64,000 nucleotides of DNA from JAFDZO01 sp044226845 (GTDB taxonomy: Bacteria; Bacteroidota; Ignavibacteria; Tepidaquicellales; Tepidaquicellaceae). Shown piece after piece: positions 52,690 to 60,896 of the stretch. Within the stretch, counting starts at the first letter, position 1. Each line of letters begins with the position of its first letter. Below the pieces are notes generated by a model. It saw nothing but the letters and a program-made list of their open reading frames with translations, had not been told where the DNA came from and made no database searches. A program made the position numbers and the translations under genes. The stretch covers positions 62,001 through 126,000 of the forward strand of contig JBGAGG010000010.1 of the NCBI GenBank assembly GCA_044226845.1, written 5' to 3'.

Positions 52690-53754
52690 ATGTTCAATAT
52701 AAATCCCGATATAAAAAATTCTCCTACACTTCCATCTGAATTTTATAAAGATGAAAAATATTTTGAGAAGTCAAAAGAAAAAATATTTTCTAAGACGTGG
52801 CAGTTCATCGGAGATACGGATTTAGTTAAAGTACCCGGGCAGGTATACCCTTTTACTATGCTGGAGGGATTTATGAATGAACCGCTTCTTCTAACTCGCG
52901 ATTATGATGACAACATAAACTGCATTTCTAACATCTGCACTCACCGTGCAAATATAATATGCGAAGGAAGTGAAAATGTTAAATCACTCAGATGCAGATA
53001 TCACGGGAGACAGTTTGATCTGACAGGAAAATTTAAATTCATGCCTGAGTTCGAGCAGTGTGAAAACTTCCCTACTGAAAAAGATAACCTTCCTAAAGTG
53101 AACTTTGAAATCTTTAACAATTTAATTTTTGCTTCATTAAATCCTTTATCACTTTTCGAAGAGTTTTTTAAAGAGATTAAAGAACGGCTTCACTGGTTTC
53201 CGTTTAAAAAGCTTGTGCTAGATACAAACCGCTCGAAAGATTATCTTGTGAAAGCTCACTGGGCTTTATACTGTGAAAACTATCTTGAGGGATTTCATAT
53301 TCCTTACATTCATAAAAGTCTCAACGATGCATTGGATTATGCAAACTATACTCAGGAGATTTATAAGTATTCTAATCTTCAGGTAGGCCGAGCAAAATCA
53401 GGTGAAGTAACATTCGATAACTCTCCTGAAAAAGAAATTGTTGCTTACTACTATTGGATATTTCCGAATATGATGTTCAACTTTTATCCGTGGGGACTTT
53501 CAATAAATATTGTCCGCCCTCTTGCAAAAGACTTAACAAAAGTTTCGTTTATAACGTATATATCGGATGAGAGTAAGTATAATATGGGAGCCGGCGCTGG
53601 CCTTGACCGCGTTGAGCGTGAAGATGAAGCGATTGTAGAAAATGTTCAGAAAGGAATTAACTCACAGCTATATAAATCAGGAAGATTTTCTCCCGCCCGT
53701 GAGGAAGGTGTTCATCATTTTCATATGTTGATTCAAAAGTTTATGTCTGAATAG
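52690..53754 (+). CDS. Rieske-type ring-hydroxylating oxygenase alpha subunit
   Basis: 354 aa. Rieske cluster motifs CTHRANIICEG and CRYHGRQFDLTG (C-x-H and C-x2-H); mononuclear iron site in YCENYLEGFHIPYIHKSLND. The order and length fit choline-monooxygenase/carnitine-type oxygenases of the family. No ferredoxin or reductase gene is adjacent. Substrate not assignable from the window. It lies 35 bases after mutL on the same strand. Confidence 0.92.
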   Translation: MFNINPDIKNSPTLPSEFYKDEKYFEKSKEKIFSKTWQFIGDTDLVKVPGQVYPFTMLEGFMNEPLLLTRDYDDNINCISNICTHRANIICEGSENVKSLRCRYHGRQFDLTGKFKFMPEFEQCENFPTEKDNLPKVNFEIFNNLIFASLNPLSLFEEFFKEIKERLHWFPFKKLVLDTNRSKDYLVKAHWALYCENYLEGFHIPYIHKSLNDALDYANYTQEIYKYSNLQVGRAKSGEVTFDNSPEKEIVAYYYWIFPNMMFNFYPWGLSINIVRPLAKDLTKVSFITYISDESKYNMGAGAGLDRVEREDEAIVENVQKGINSQLYKSGRFSPAREEGVHHFHMLIQKFMSE

Positions 53755-53824
53755 TTTATTTGTTAATTGAAGTTTCCACATTTTACTCATATTTTAGTTT
53801 ACTACAAAATTTAAATTTAGAATT

Positions 53825-54127
53825 ATGCCGCCGATTTTAACTAATACTCCAATTGATGTAGTATTTTTAGTTTTCAGTTTATTTTTTCCGAGAATCTCAA
53901 TCATTGGTTTTTTTCTTTTTGATTCGCTTCCCACAACTACTCTTAATAATCTCATAAGTGTACTACTGACAGTTTTTTTCCCCAGAATATTTGTAATAAT
54001 TATGATTGCCCAGCATATGGGAACACAAAACCCATGGTTCTGGATTCATATTGTCGTAGCAATAATCGTTTATTTATCAGGAAGCAAATACGGTAAAAAA
54101 AGATTCGGGAAAAACAGAGACTATTAG
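53825..54127 (+). CDS. Small membrane protein of unknown function
   Basis: 100 aa, about three hydrophobic segments: VVFLVFSLFFPRISIIGFFL, LISVLLTVFFPRIFVIIMIA and FWIHIVVAIIVYLSG, then a basic tail KYGKKRFGKNRDY. I recognise no family. Alone between the Rieske gene and the TonB-type receptor gene. The similarity of FFPRISIIGF and FFPRIFVIIM hints at an internal duplication. Confidence 0.6.
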   Translation: MPPILTNTPIDVVFLVFSLFFPRISIIGFFLFDSLPTTTLNNLISVLLTVFFPRIFVIIMIAQHMGTQNPWFWIHIVVAIIVYLSGSKYGKKRFGKNRDY

Positions 54128-54275
54128 TTTTCCTGCTTTAAATAACTGCCTTCTCTAAAATAATTTCAAACAAAAGCTAAAGGAATTATAAGGTGAAAAC
54201 CGTATAATTTGTTAAACCTTTAACTATTTTGATTGTCATATATTTAGCATTATTTTTATAAATTTTACCTTATTA

Positions 54276-56762
54276 ATGAAAAACATTTTTGTAGTTGTTT
54301 TATTTTTACTCACGATACCATTTCAACTTTTCTCACAAGAAACTCCAAAAGATAATCCGCAAATAACTCCTGAAATGAGGGAGAAATTCAAAAACTTTAA
54401 AGGCACAATAACGGGGTTTGTTTACGATAAAGATAATAATACTCCGTTACAGTCTGCAACTGTTCAGTTATTTAAACAAAAGGATTCCAGCCTTGCAACA
54501 GGCGGCGAAACAGATGCAACAGGAAAGTTTGTATTAACAGATGTAAAAGCAGGCAGATATAAATTAATTGCAAGCTTTGCCGGATATAAAAAAGCAGTTA
54601 TGACGGGCATTGTTTTTACTCCGCAAATACCCGACTTAATTCTTGATACTATAAAAATGACAACGGGAGTAACTACTGAAGAGATAGATGTAACTGCTGA
54701 AAAGCCGTTCGTTGAGTTCAAGCCCGATATGAAAGTTTTTAATGTTGATAAAGGAATGACAACTACGGGCGGAAGTGTAATTGATATTTTAAAAAATATT
54801 CCGGGTATAACAGTTGACCAGGATAATAATATCACTTTTCGCGGAGGAGCAAATGTAAAAATAAATATTGACGGCAGACCGTTCGGCATTAACAGCTCGA
54901 ATCTTTCAACAATACTTGAGCAGATCCCTGCCGATAAAGTTTCATCAGTTGAGCTTATGACAAATCCTACTGCAAAGTTCGATGCAGAAGGCTCATCCGG
55001 AATCATCAATATTGTGATGAAGAAAAATGAAGAAAACTATGAAGGTATGAACGGCAGTGTAACAATGAATGCAGGCAATAATGATAAATATAACGGCTCA
55101 TTAAATTTGAACTCCCGTTCGAAGAGCTATAGCTTGAACGGCAGCTATGATTTCCGTTCGTTCAATATGAACATGACAGGATATAATAACAGAAATACAT
55201 TCGGCAATTCAGCACTGACAAATATATATTCGGAAAGCGATAATCAAAACAGAATGCGTTCTAATTTAGTAAGAGCAGGTATTGACCTAACTCTTACAAA
55301 GAAACAAAATCTGGGATTTACATTCAGCTATAACAACAGGCAAAGGAACAGAGGAGGAAGCAACGAAACATCTGTATTCGACAATGGTACATTGACAAGC
55401 GATTACCTTACAAGAGATTTTAATTACAACGACGGAAAAACCTACGGCATCGGCGCAAATTATCTGCTAAAGTTTGAAAAACCTAAGCAGACTTTAACGA
55501 GTGATTTCAGCTATACAAGAAGTGAAGGCGATAGAACGCAAAACACTCTGATAGATTATTCCTTACCGCTGAATTTTCCGCAGGCGAGAAATAATCAGTT
55601 CAGCAATGATAAGAACGATGAAGTAAATTTTCAGTTAGACTTTATCTCTCCATTCAGTGAGAACAGCAAACTGGAAACTGGTGTGAAATCGATATACAGA
55701 AAAACATACGACGATTCAAGAAGCGAAAGTTATGATTACAATACAAACACTTTTGTGCAGGGAGCTAACTCGAATATTTTTGATTATCAGGAGTTGATAA
55801 ATTCAGCTTATATTGCTTACACTGATAAGATAGGAAATTTTTCTTACCAGTTTGGTTTAAGAGGTGAACAGACAAATTCAAAGGGCAATCAGATTACAGC
55901 CAATACGGATTTTACAAAAAGCTATTTCAGCATTTTCCCTAATGCAAGTGTTTCACAAAAGCTCGGTGCAACAGAAGAAATTCAGCTTAGTTACTCCAGA
56001 CGCATAAGAAGACCTGACTTAGATGATTTGAATCCCTTTCTGAATACATCTGACCCTTTGAACTATCAATCGGGAAATCCTGACCTTATGCCTGAGTATA
56101 CAAATTCATTAGAACTGAATTTTATAAAGTACTTTACATCGGCAATTATTACGCCTTCTATTTATTACAGACAGACTAATGATAAAATTTCAAGAGTAAG
56201 ACTGCAATATGACAGCTTAATCACACTGAATACACAGGAGAATTTTGCCAGCTCGAAATCTTACGGCTTTGAACTTACGATGAATGCCAGCCCGATAAAG
56301 GAATGGACAATAAACGGAACTGTAGGCTACTCAAAAACAGAAAATGATGCTACTAACTTAACGGGACTTACAAATACTGCTTATTCATGGAACGGAAGAT
56401 TGTTCACAACTTTATCGCTGCCTGCAGATTTAGGATTGCAGGTAACATATTTTTACTCGGGAAAAAATATTTCCGCACAAGGGCAGATAGACCCTTTTTC
56501 TTCAGCAGATATAAGCCTTAAAAAAGATTTCATGGATAAAAGATTAAGCTTAAACTTACGCGTAGGAGATGTATTTAACTCACAAAAATTTCATGGTACT
56601 ATTTCAGATATAAATTTTTATGATGAATTTGAAAGAAGAAGAGATTCTAGAAGCGTATTTTTATCTCTGACATATAAATTCGGTTCTGAAGGTAAACAGG
56701 ACAGAAAGAAGAGACGTGAGCCGAATAACAACGAACCTATAGAAATACCGGACGGCTTTTAA
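54276..56762 (+). CDS. TonB-dependent receptor-like outer-membrane beta-barrel protein
   Basis: 828 aa. Signal peptide (MKNIFVVVLFLLTIPFQLFSQ), then a carboxypeptidase-regulatory-like domain (about 38-115: TGFVYDKDNNTPLQSATVQL), a plug domain (about 140-235: VIDILKNIPGITVDQDNNITFRGG, INIDGRPF) and a beta-barrel to the end. The barrel pattern fits the OMP_b-brl_3 type found in Bacteroidota. No clear SusD partner or TonB box is nearby, and the ligand is unknown. Stop overlaps the convergent propeller gene by 4 bases. Confidence 0.9.
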   Translation: MKNIFVVVLFLLTIPFQLFSQETPKDNPQITPEMREKFKNFKGTITGFVYDKDNNTPLQSATVQLFKQKDSSLATGGETDATGKFVLTDVKAGRYKLIASFAGYKKAVMTGIVFTPQIPDLILDTIKMTTGVTTEEIDVTAEKPFVEFKPDMKVFNVDKGMTTTGGSVIDILKNIPGITVDQDNNITFRGGANVKINIDGRPFGINSSNLSTILEQIPADKVSSVELMTNPTAKFDAEGSSGIINIVMKKNEENYEGMNGSVTMNAGNNDKYNGSLNLNSRSKSYSLNGSYDFRSFNMNMTGYNNRNTFGNSALTNIYSESDNQNRMRSNLVRAGIDLTLTKKQNLGFTFSYNNRQRNRGGSNETSVFDNGTLTSDYLTRDFNYNDGKTYGIGANYLLKFEKPKQTLTSDFSYTRSEGDRTQNTLIDYSLPLNFPQARNNQFSNDKNDEVNFQLDFISPFSENSKLETGVKSIYRKTYDDSRSESYDYNTNTFVQGANSNIFDYQELINSAYIAYTDKIGNFSYQFGLRGEQTNSKGNQITANTDFTKSYFSIFPNASVSQKLGATEEIQLSYSRRIRRPDLDDLNPFLNTSDPLNYQSGNPDLMPEYTNSLELNFIKYFTSAIITPSIYYRQTNDKISRVRLQYDSLITLNTQENFASSKSYGFELTMNASPIKEWTINGTVGYSKTENDATNLTGLTNTAYSWNGRLFTTLSLPADLGLQVTYFYSGKNISAQGQIDPFSSADISLKKDFMDKRLSLNLRVGDVFNSQKFHGTISDINFYDEFERRRDSRSVFLSLTYKFGSEGKQDRKKRREPNNNEPIEIPDGF

Positions 56763-57652
56763 TTACCGGGCTGAAGGTAATCTTTTATATTAATGTAATA
56801 TAAATTTCCGCCGAGTTGTTTATTAACTTCGTCGGTTATAAGAAGTTCATCACTGGAAATATAACAGATGCCTTCCTTTTGAGAAATAGTCGGCAAAAAT
56901 ATTTCGGTGTGCTCCCATTTTGTAAGGGGCACGCCGTTTTTTATTTTAAAGAGCCAGAACTTATTATTTGAAAGCAAAACAAAACTTGTACGGTCAGGTG
57001 AAATATCTGCTGAAGTAATCCAGTCATTGAAAAAAGGACCTGAACCTAAGTAAATACTGTCGATTAAATTTGCTTTATACTCCCCTGCAATTACCGGCAG
57101 TGAATAAACTCTTAGAAATCCCGAGTAAGGTTCAGTTCTGTTTTTAGAAAAAAGATATAAAGAGTCTTTGTAAGCAAAGAATGCCTCCATATCATAATTT
57201 TTATTTTCACCGGAAGGAGGAAATTCTTTTTGATCGGGATATGAAAATTTTATTACTTCTGCAACTACGGTATCGTTGAATAAATTTGACGGGTTTGGAA
57301 TTTTATAGATCTTTAAATCTTTTCTTTCATTATTATTGTTGCCGAAATCTCCAAGATAAAAATTTCCTTTATCATCCTGAGTAATATCTTCCCAATCTAT
57401 ATTAACGGCATTTTTCAAAACGATAGTTCTTTTCATCGCGCCTGTAGTATCAAAACAATAAATTTCAGGGTCACCGCCGCTGTCATTAAAGCTCCAGAGT
57501 TCGTTTTTCCCGTTTGTCTCTATTCCGGAAGTCTCATTAATTTTCAACGGTACCTTGCAAACTTCTCTGAAATGCAAATCCTGAGAAAATAAATCCGATA
57601 AAATAAATATAAAAAATATTAAAAATAGATTTTTCGCCATGTAGGCTTTCAA
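56759..57652 (-). CDS. Secreted beta-propeller-like protein
   Basis: 297 aa with a signal peptide (LFLIFFIFILSDLFSQ); a second Met at 57640 (MAKNLFLIF) would shorten it by four residues. SGIETNGKNELWSFNDSGGDPEIYCF, INWEDITQDDKGNFYLGDFG and WITSADISPDRTSFVLLSNN resemble repeated propeller strands of SdiA-regulated-like proteins. No catalytic motif. Convergent with the TonB-type receptor. Confidence 0.72.
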   Translation of the reverse strand: MKAYMAKNLFLIFFIFILSDLFSQDLHFREVCKVPLKINETSGIETNGKNELWSFNDSGGDPEIYCFDTTGAMKRTIVLKNAVNIDWEDITQDDKGNFYLGDFGNNNNERKDLKIYKIPNPSNLFNDTVVAEVIKFSYPDQKEFPPSGENKNYDMEAFFAYKDSLYLFSKNRTEPYSGFLRVYSLPVIAGEYKANLIDSIYLGSGPFFNDWITSADISPDRTSFVLLSNNKFWLFKIKNGVPLTKWEHTEIFLPTISQKEGICYISSDELLITDEVNKQLGGNLYYINIKDYLQPGN

Positions 57653-57800
57653 TATAACAATTATTTACAAAATATTTTATTACTTTAAAAAAAAATTTGA
57701 TTGATAAGAATTTTCTAAGGGAAAAATTAACAAATTGTAATACTTTTCACTATTAGTTAACTTCATAAAATCCGTAACCAAAACAACTACCCCTAATACT

Positions 57801-59108
57801 ATGGCTAAAATTTTAATTGTTGATGACGACAATGTTACTTTAAGTATTCTAAAACAGGTATTGTATAAAGCTAACCACGATGTTACAACTGCAATCGACG
57901 GAGAGGAAGCTATACAATATGTTAAGAATACTGTGTATGATATAATAGTTACCGACTTTAACATGCCGGGCATGAACGGCATTGAGCTTACCAAAGAAAT
58001 TCTTAAAATAAATCCGCAGGCTGTAATAATTTTAATAACAGCATACATATCCGTAAAAGCAGCGCTCGAATCTATCAAGCTTGGCGCATTCGATTACCTT
58101 ACAAAACCTGTAGACAAAGAAGAATTATTATTAAGTATCGAAAGAGGGCTTGAGAGATTAAAGCTTCTTGAAGAAAATTCACAATTAAAGAAAAGCGCGA
58201 AATCATCACCTCCGAAAGTTGAATTCAAATTTGAAACAAAGAGTGAAGAAGTTAAAAAAATCCTGACTGAAGCCGCCGATGTTGCGCAGTCAGATTCTAC
58301 TGTTTTAATAACAGGCTCTAACGGAACGGGTAAGGAAGTACTCGCCGAGTTTATCCATAAGAACAGCAAAAGAAGTAAAAATACATTTGTTGTTGTAAAC
58401 TGCGCTGCTATTCCCGAACAGCTGCTTGAATCTGAATTATTCGGACACTCAAAAGGCTCATTCACAGGCGCAATAAGAGATCATAAAGGATATTTTGAAA
58501 TTGCAAACAACGGTACAATTTTCCTTGATGAAATCGGAGACCTGGATACTCCCCTTCAGGTAAAATTATTAAGAGTGCTGCAGACAAAAACATTCCAAAG
58601 GGTGGGAGATCCAAAACCTGTTACAACTAATGTAAGAATACTGGCAGCTACAAACAGAAATCTGAAAGAGATGATAAAAGACGGACGGTTCAGAGAAGAT
58701 CTATATTACAGAATAAATGTGTTTGAATATCATCTTCCTGATTTAAAAGACAGGCCGGCCGATATTATTTTCTACTTTGAAAAATTTATGAAAGAGTATG
58801 CGAAAGAGAACGGAAAGAAGATAAAAGAAATTTCTGAAGAAGTAAAAAATCTTCTGTTCCAATATCCTTGGCCGGGCAATATAAGAGAGTTAAAGAATAT
58901 AGCCGAACGCGCTTCAGTGCTTTGCAAAAACGGAATTATATCAAGTGATTTATTACCCGATAGAATAAAAATTGACGGTGATTTAGCTGCTAAGGAACCT
59001 GTATTGATAGATGAAGAAGTTTCTTCTGATTATGAAAGCAGTAAGAATGAGCTTTTAAAAGAGTTTGAAAGGGACTACATAAAAAAACATCTCAAAAAAA
59101 GAGTATAA
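57801..59108 (+). CDS. Sigma-54 response regulator lacking the Fis DNA-binding domain
   Basis: 435 aa. Receiver domain with phospho-acceptor Asp52 in VTDFNMPGMNG and Lys102 in YLTKPVDKEE; AAA+ domain with Walker A GSNGTGKE (172-179), GSFTGA loop (219-224, usually GAFTGA), Walker B FLDEIG and WPGNIRELKN. The protein stops at FERDYIKKHLKKRV, where NtrC-type proteins continue into a helix-turn-helix (Fis) domain. Downstream frames show no such domain. A 4-5 base stop-to-hairpin gap follows. No kinase gene is adjacent. Confidence 0.9.
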   Translation: MAKILIVDDDNVTLSILKQVLYKANHDVTTAIDGEEAIQYVKNTVYDIIVTDFNMPGMNGIELTKEILKINPQAVIILITAYISVKAALESIKLGAFDYLTKPVDKEELLLSIERGLERLKLLEENSQLKKSAKSSPPKVEFKFETKSEEVKKILTEAADVAQSDSTVLITGSNGTGKEVLAEFIHKNSKRSKNTFVVVNCAAIPEQLLESELFGHSKGSFTGAIRDHKGYFEIANNGTIFLDEIGDLDTPLQVKLLRVLQTKTFQRVGDPKPVTTNVRILAATNRNLKEMIKDGRFREDLYYRINVFEYHLPDLKDRPADIIFYFEKFMKEYAKENGKKIKEISEEVKNLLFQYPWPGNIRELKNIAERASVLCKNGIISSDLLPDRIKIDGDLAAKEPVLIDEEVSSDYESSKNELLKEFERDYIKKHLKKRV

Positions 59109-59112
59109 AAAA

Positions 59113-59138
59113 TAGCTCCGGCATTGGGACCGGAGCTA
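59113..59138. terminator. Bidirectional terminator, strongest on the minus strand
   Basis: TAGCTCCGG (59113-59121) with CCGGAGCTA (59130-59138), 9 pairs, loop of 8. Plus-strand A's at 59107-59112 give a six-base U-run on the minus strand, right for ending the microprotein transcript; the plus-strand side (AAATTTTATAT) is weaker. Confidence 0.8.
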
Positions 59139-59160
59139 AAATTTTATATCCAGGGAAAAT

Positions 59161-59274
59161 TTATCTTGCGATAAAACCTACTAATATTGTAAGAAGCAGA
59201 ATACCGATACCGGCAAAGCTTACATATTCAAATTTTGTGTAACCTACTTTTTTAATGCTTTTTAGAGTTTTCAT
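59161..59274 (-). CDS. Microprotein A, 37 aa, single membrane helix
   Basis: Starts ATG at 59274, stop TAA at 59161. Sequence: MKTLKSIKKVGYTKFEY then VSFAGIGILLLTILVGFIAR. A basic, aromatic N-terminal half precedes one ~18-residue hydrophobic helix. It is 23/36 identical to the neighbouring microprotein B at matched positions. Followed by the hairpin at 59113. No relative recalled; too short for most gene finders. Confidence 0.75.
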   Translation of the reverse strand: MKTLKSIKKVGYTKFEYVSFAGIGILLLTILVGFIAR

Positions 59275-59324
59275 AAGGGTTTATGGTTTTAAATTAATAA
59301 TTTGAGTTGTTTTTTAATTGAGAA

Positions 59325-59435
59325 TTAAGCTATAAAGCCAATAACTATTGTTAACAACAATACGGCAATACCTGCAAAACCGATGTATTCAAAATTTGTA
59401 AAACCTGTTTTGTAAATCTTTTCTTTTGTTTTCAT
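59325..59435 (-). CDS. Microprotein B, 36 aa, paralogue of microprotein A
   Basis: Starts ATG at 59435, stop TAA at 59325. Sequence MKTKEKIYKTGFTNFEY then IGFAGIAVLLLTIVIGFIA. Shares MKT, the (F/Y)T-FEY block, FAGI, LLLTI and GFIA with microprotein A. 50 bases separate it from A on the same strand. No strong ribosome site seen, as is common in this group. Confidence 0.75.
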   Translation of the reverse strand: MKTKEKIYKTGFTNFEYIGFAGIAVLLLTIVIGFIA

Positions 59436-59526
59436 AATATCTAATCTTTACTATATTTTAAAAATAAATTCTACTTATAATACGCTATTGCATTTACTGT
59501 GCCAAAATATTAAACAAGGAGACAAA

Positions 59527-59564
59527 TTGTCACAGTGTTGACTTTACAGACAATGCTATGACAA
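59527..59564. promoter_or_regulatory. Imperfect palindrome upstream of the microproteins
   Basis: TTGTCACAGTGTTGAC (59527-59542) and GACAATGCTATGACAA (59549-59564), 12 of 16 positions paired across a 6-base spacer. It lies 92 bases upstream of the microprotein B start and could be an operator, but no regulator is known. Confidence 0.4.
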
Positions 59565-59699
59565 CTAAGTCGTTGCATTTTCCGATTGAAAATAATGAAG
59601 AATTTTAAAAAAGGTGATTTTTACAAATAATGTGGTTTCATACTTTCAAAAAGCAAAGAATTAAGACAATATTCTAAATATAGCATAAACTACTAATAA

Positions 59700-59816
59700 T
59701 TAAACAATTAATATAATTATTATTGCCCAAAGAAGGAAAAAAATACCTGTGAATGCGCCGTTAACGTAGTCATTTTGAGGAGGATTAGATGAGGTTAAGG
59801 TTCTTCGGATTATCAT
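59700..59816 (-). CDS. Microprotein C, 38 aa, single membrane helix
   Basis: ATG at 59816, TAA at 59700; preceded by AAAGGA seven bases before the ATG, a proper ribosome site. Sequence MIIRRTLTSSNPPQNDYV then NGAFTGIFFLLWAIIIILIV. One helix at the C-terminus. It shares the small-protein layout with A and B but not their motifs. Between it and B (59436-59699) only the palindrome is seen. Confidence 0.6.
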   Translation of the reverse strand: MIIRRTLTSSNPPQNDYVNGAFTGIFFLLWAIIIILIV

Positions 59817-59924
59817 TTAGTAGTCCTTTCATTTAATTTCTACCAATATATTAAACATTTTTAATGCCAAGAATTTATTATGAAACAATACATACATTTC
59901 TTAGTTTAATCTAAAAAGACTATT

Positions 59925-60350
59925 ATGAAAAAAATCAGTTTACTTGCTTTACTTTTATTTTTTGCCTTCGTTATCAATTCTCATTCTCAAGAAAAGCCTG
60001 CCCGTGAATATGCAGAGTTCACTTCACAAAAAGTTGAGACGAATATGCAGGCAGGAAAAACATATTCGGTAAGCATTACATTTAAAAATACCGGAGGTAA
60101 AGCCTGGGAAAAAGGAAAGTATTGGATTATTTATTCTGATCCGAGAATGAATGCAAGAAATAATAACATCTGGGGAATTGATTCAGTTACAGTAAAAAAG
60201 AGTGTGAAGAAAGGCAGCAAATACGAGTTTAAATTTAAAGTTACTGCTCCGCAGGAGCCGGGAATTTATTTTTTCAGCTGGATGATGTGTGGAAGTAACG
60301 GAACATTCGGAACAGGCTCTGAGCTGCAGCAGATAACAGTCTCACAATAA
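59925..60350 (+). CDS. Secreted protein with NBR1-type Ig-like domain
   Basis: 141 aa. Signal peptide MKKISLLALLLFFAFVINSHS (1-21). The rest is one NBR1-like Ig domain: VSITFKNTGGKAWEKGKYWI, WGIDSVTVKKSVKKGSKYEF, APQEPGIYFFSWMMCGSNGTFG. In eukaryotes this fold sits in an autophagy receptor; in bacteria it is found in secreted proteins of unknown role. Preceded by an 816-base gap that holds the microproteins on the other strand. Confidence 0.82.
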   Translation: MKKISLLALLLFFAFVINSHSQEKPAREYAEFTSQKVETNMQAGKTYSVSITFKNTGGKAWEKGKYWIIYSDPRMNARNNNIWGIDSVTVKKSVKKGSKYEFKFKVTAPQEPGIYFFSWMMCGSNGTFGTGSELQQITVSQ

Positions 60351-60362
60351 TTGTCACAGTTT

Positions 60363-60403
60363 ATATAAAGTGTTTGTCTAAGTTTTAAACAAACACTTTA
60401 TAT
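60363..60403 (+). promoter_or_regulatory. Hairpin covering the start codon of the DUF4440-like gene
   Basis: ATATAAAGTGTTTGT (60363-60377) and ACAAACACTTTATAT (60389-60403) are perfect 15-bp inverted repeats with an 11-base loop. The right arm contains the first two bases of the ATG at 60402-60404. No U-run follows, so it is not a plain terminator. Confidence 0.65.
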
Positions 60404-60884
60404 GAAATCTTTACTTTTGCTTCCCCTCTTATTACTCATTTCACAAATTTCTTTTTCTTCTCCAAAATTTTCTGCAAAAACTTTCCGTGATGCTAAGGAT
60501 GAATTAAAGCAGGCTGATATAGATTTTTCCAATCTTTCTAAAGAGAAAGGTATGAACTTCGCCTTTCTTGAATATGTTGCCGATGACGGAGTTCTGCTAA
60601 GGCCCTTTACTTATCCGATAGTCGGCAAAGAAGATATCTCTAAGGAAATGCTAAGTAATGATGATAAAAATTTGCAGCTTACATGGGCTCCGCTTTACGG
60701 AGACGTTGCTGCTTCCGGAGAGATGGGATACACTTACGGAACTTACGAAATGAAAATTAAAAAAGAAGACGGCACAGAAGATATCCGCAAAGGAACATAT
60801 GTTTCCATCTGGAAAAAAGATAAAGCCGGCAAATGGAAATTTGTGCTTGATACGGGTAATCCCGGCCTTGAGCCAAAACAATAA
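60402..60884 (+). CDS. Secreted DUF4440/SnoaL-like protein
   Basis: 160 aa. Signal peptide MKSLLLLPLLLLISQISFS (1-19). The rest is an NTF2-like fold: AKDELKQADIDFSNLSKEKG, FLEYVADDGVLLRPFTYPIVG, LTWAPLYGDVAASGEMGYTYG and YVSIWKKDKAGKWKFVLDTG, typical of DUF4440. No catalytic residues can be named. The start codon sits in the hairpin at 60363-60403. Confidence 0.85.
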   Translation: MKSLLLLPLLLLISQISFSSPKFSAKTFRDAKDELKQADIDFSNLSKEKGMNFAFLEYVADDGVLLRPFTYPIVGKEDISKEMLSNDDKNLQLTWAPLYGDVAASGEMGYTYGTYEMKIKKEDGTEDIRKGTYVSIWKKDKAGKWKFVLDTGNPGLEPKQ

Positions 60885-60896
60885 AATATAATTTAC

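Noticed and set aside
59109..59160. Missing Fis domain of the sigma-54 regulator hidden by a frameshift
   Set aside because: Neither other plus-strand frame after the A-runs encodes a helix-turn-helix before the hairpin at 59113.
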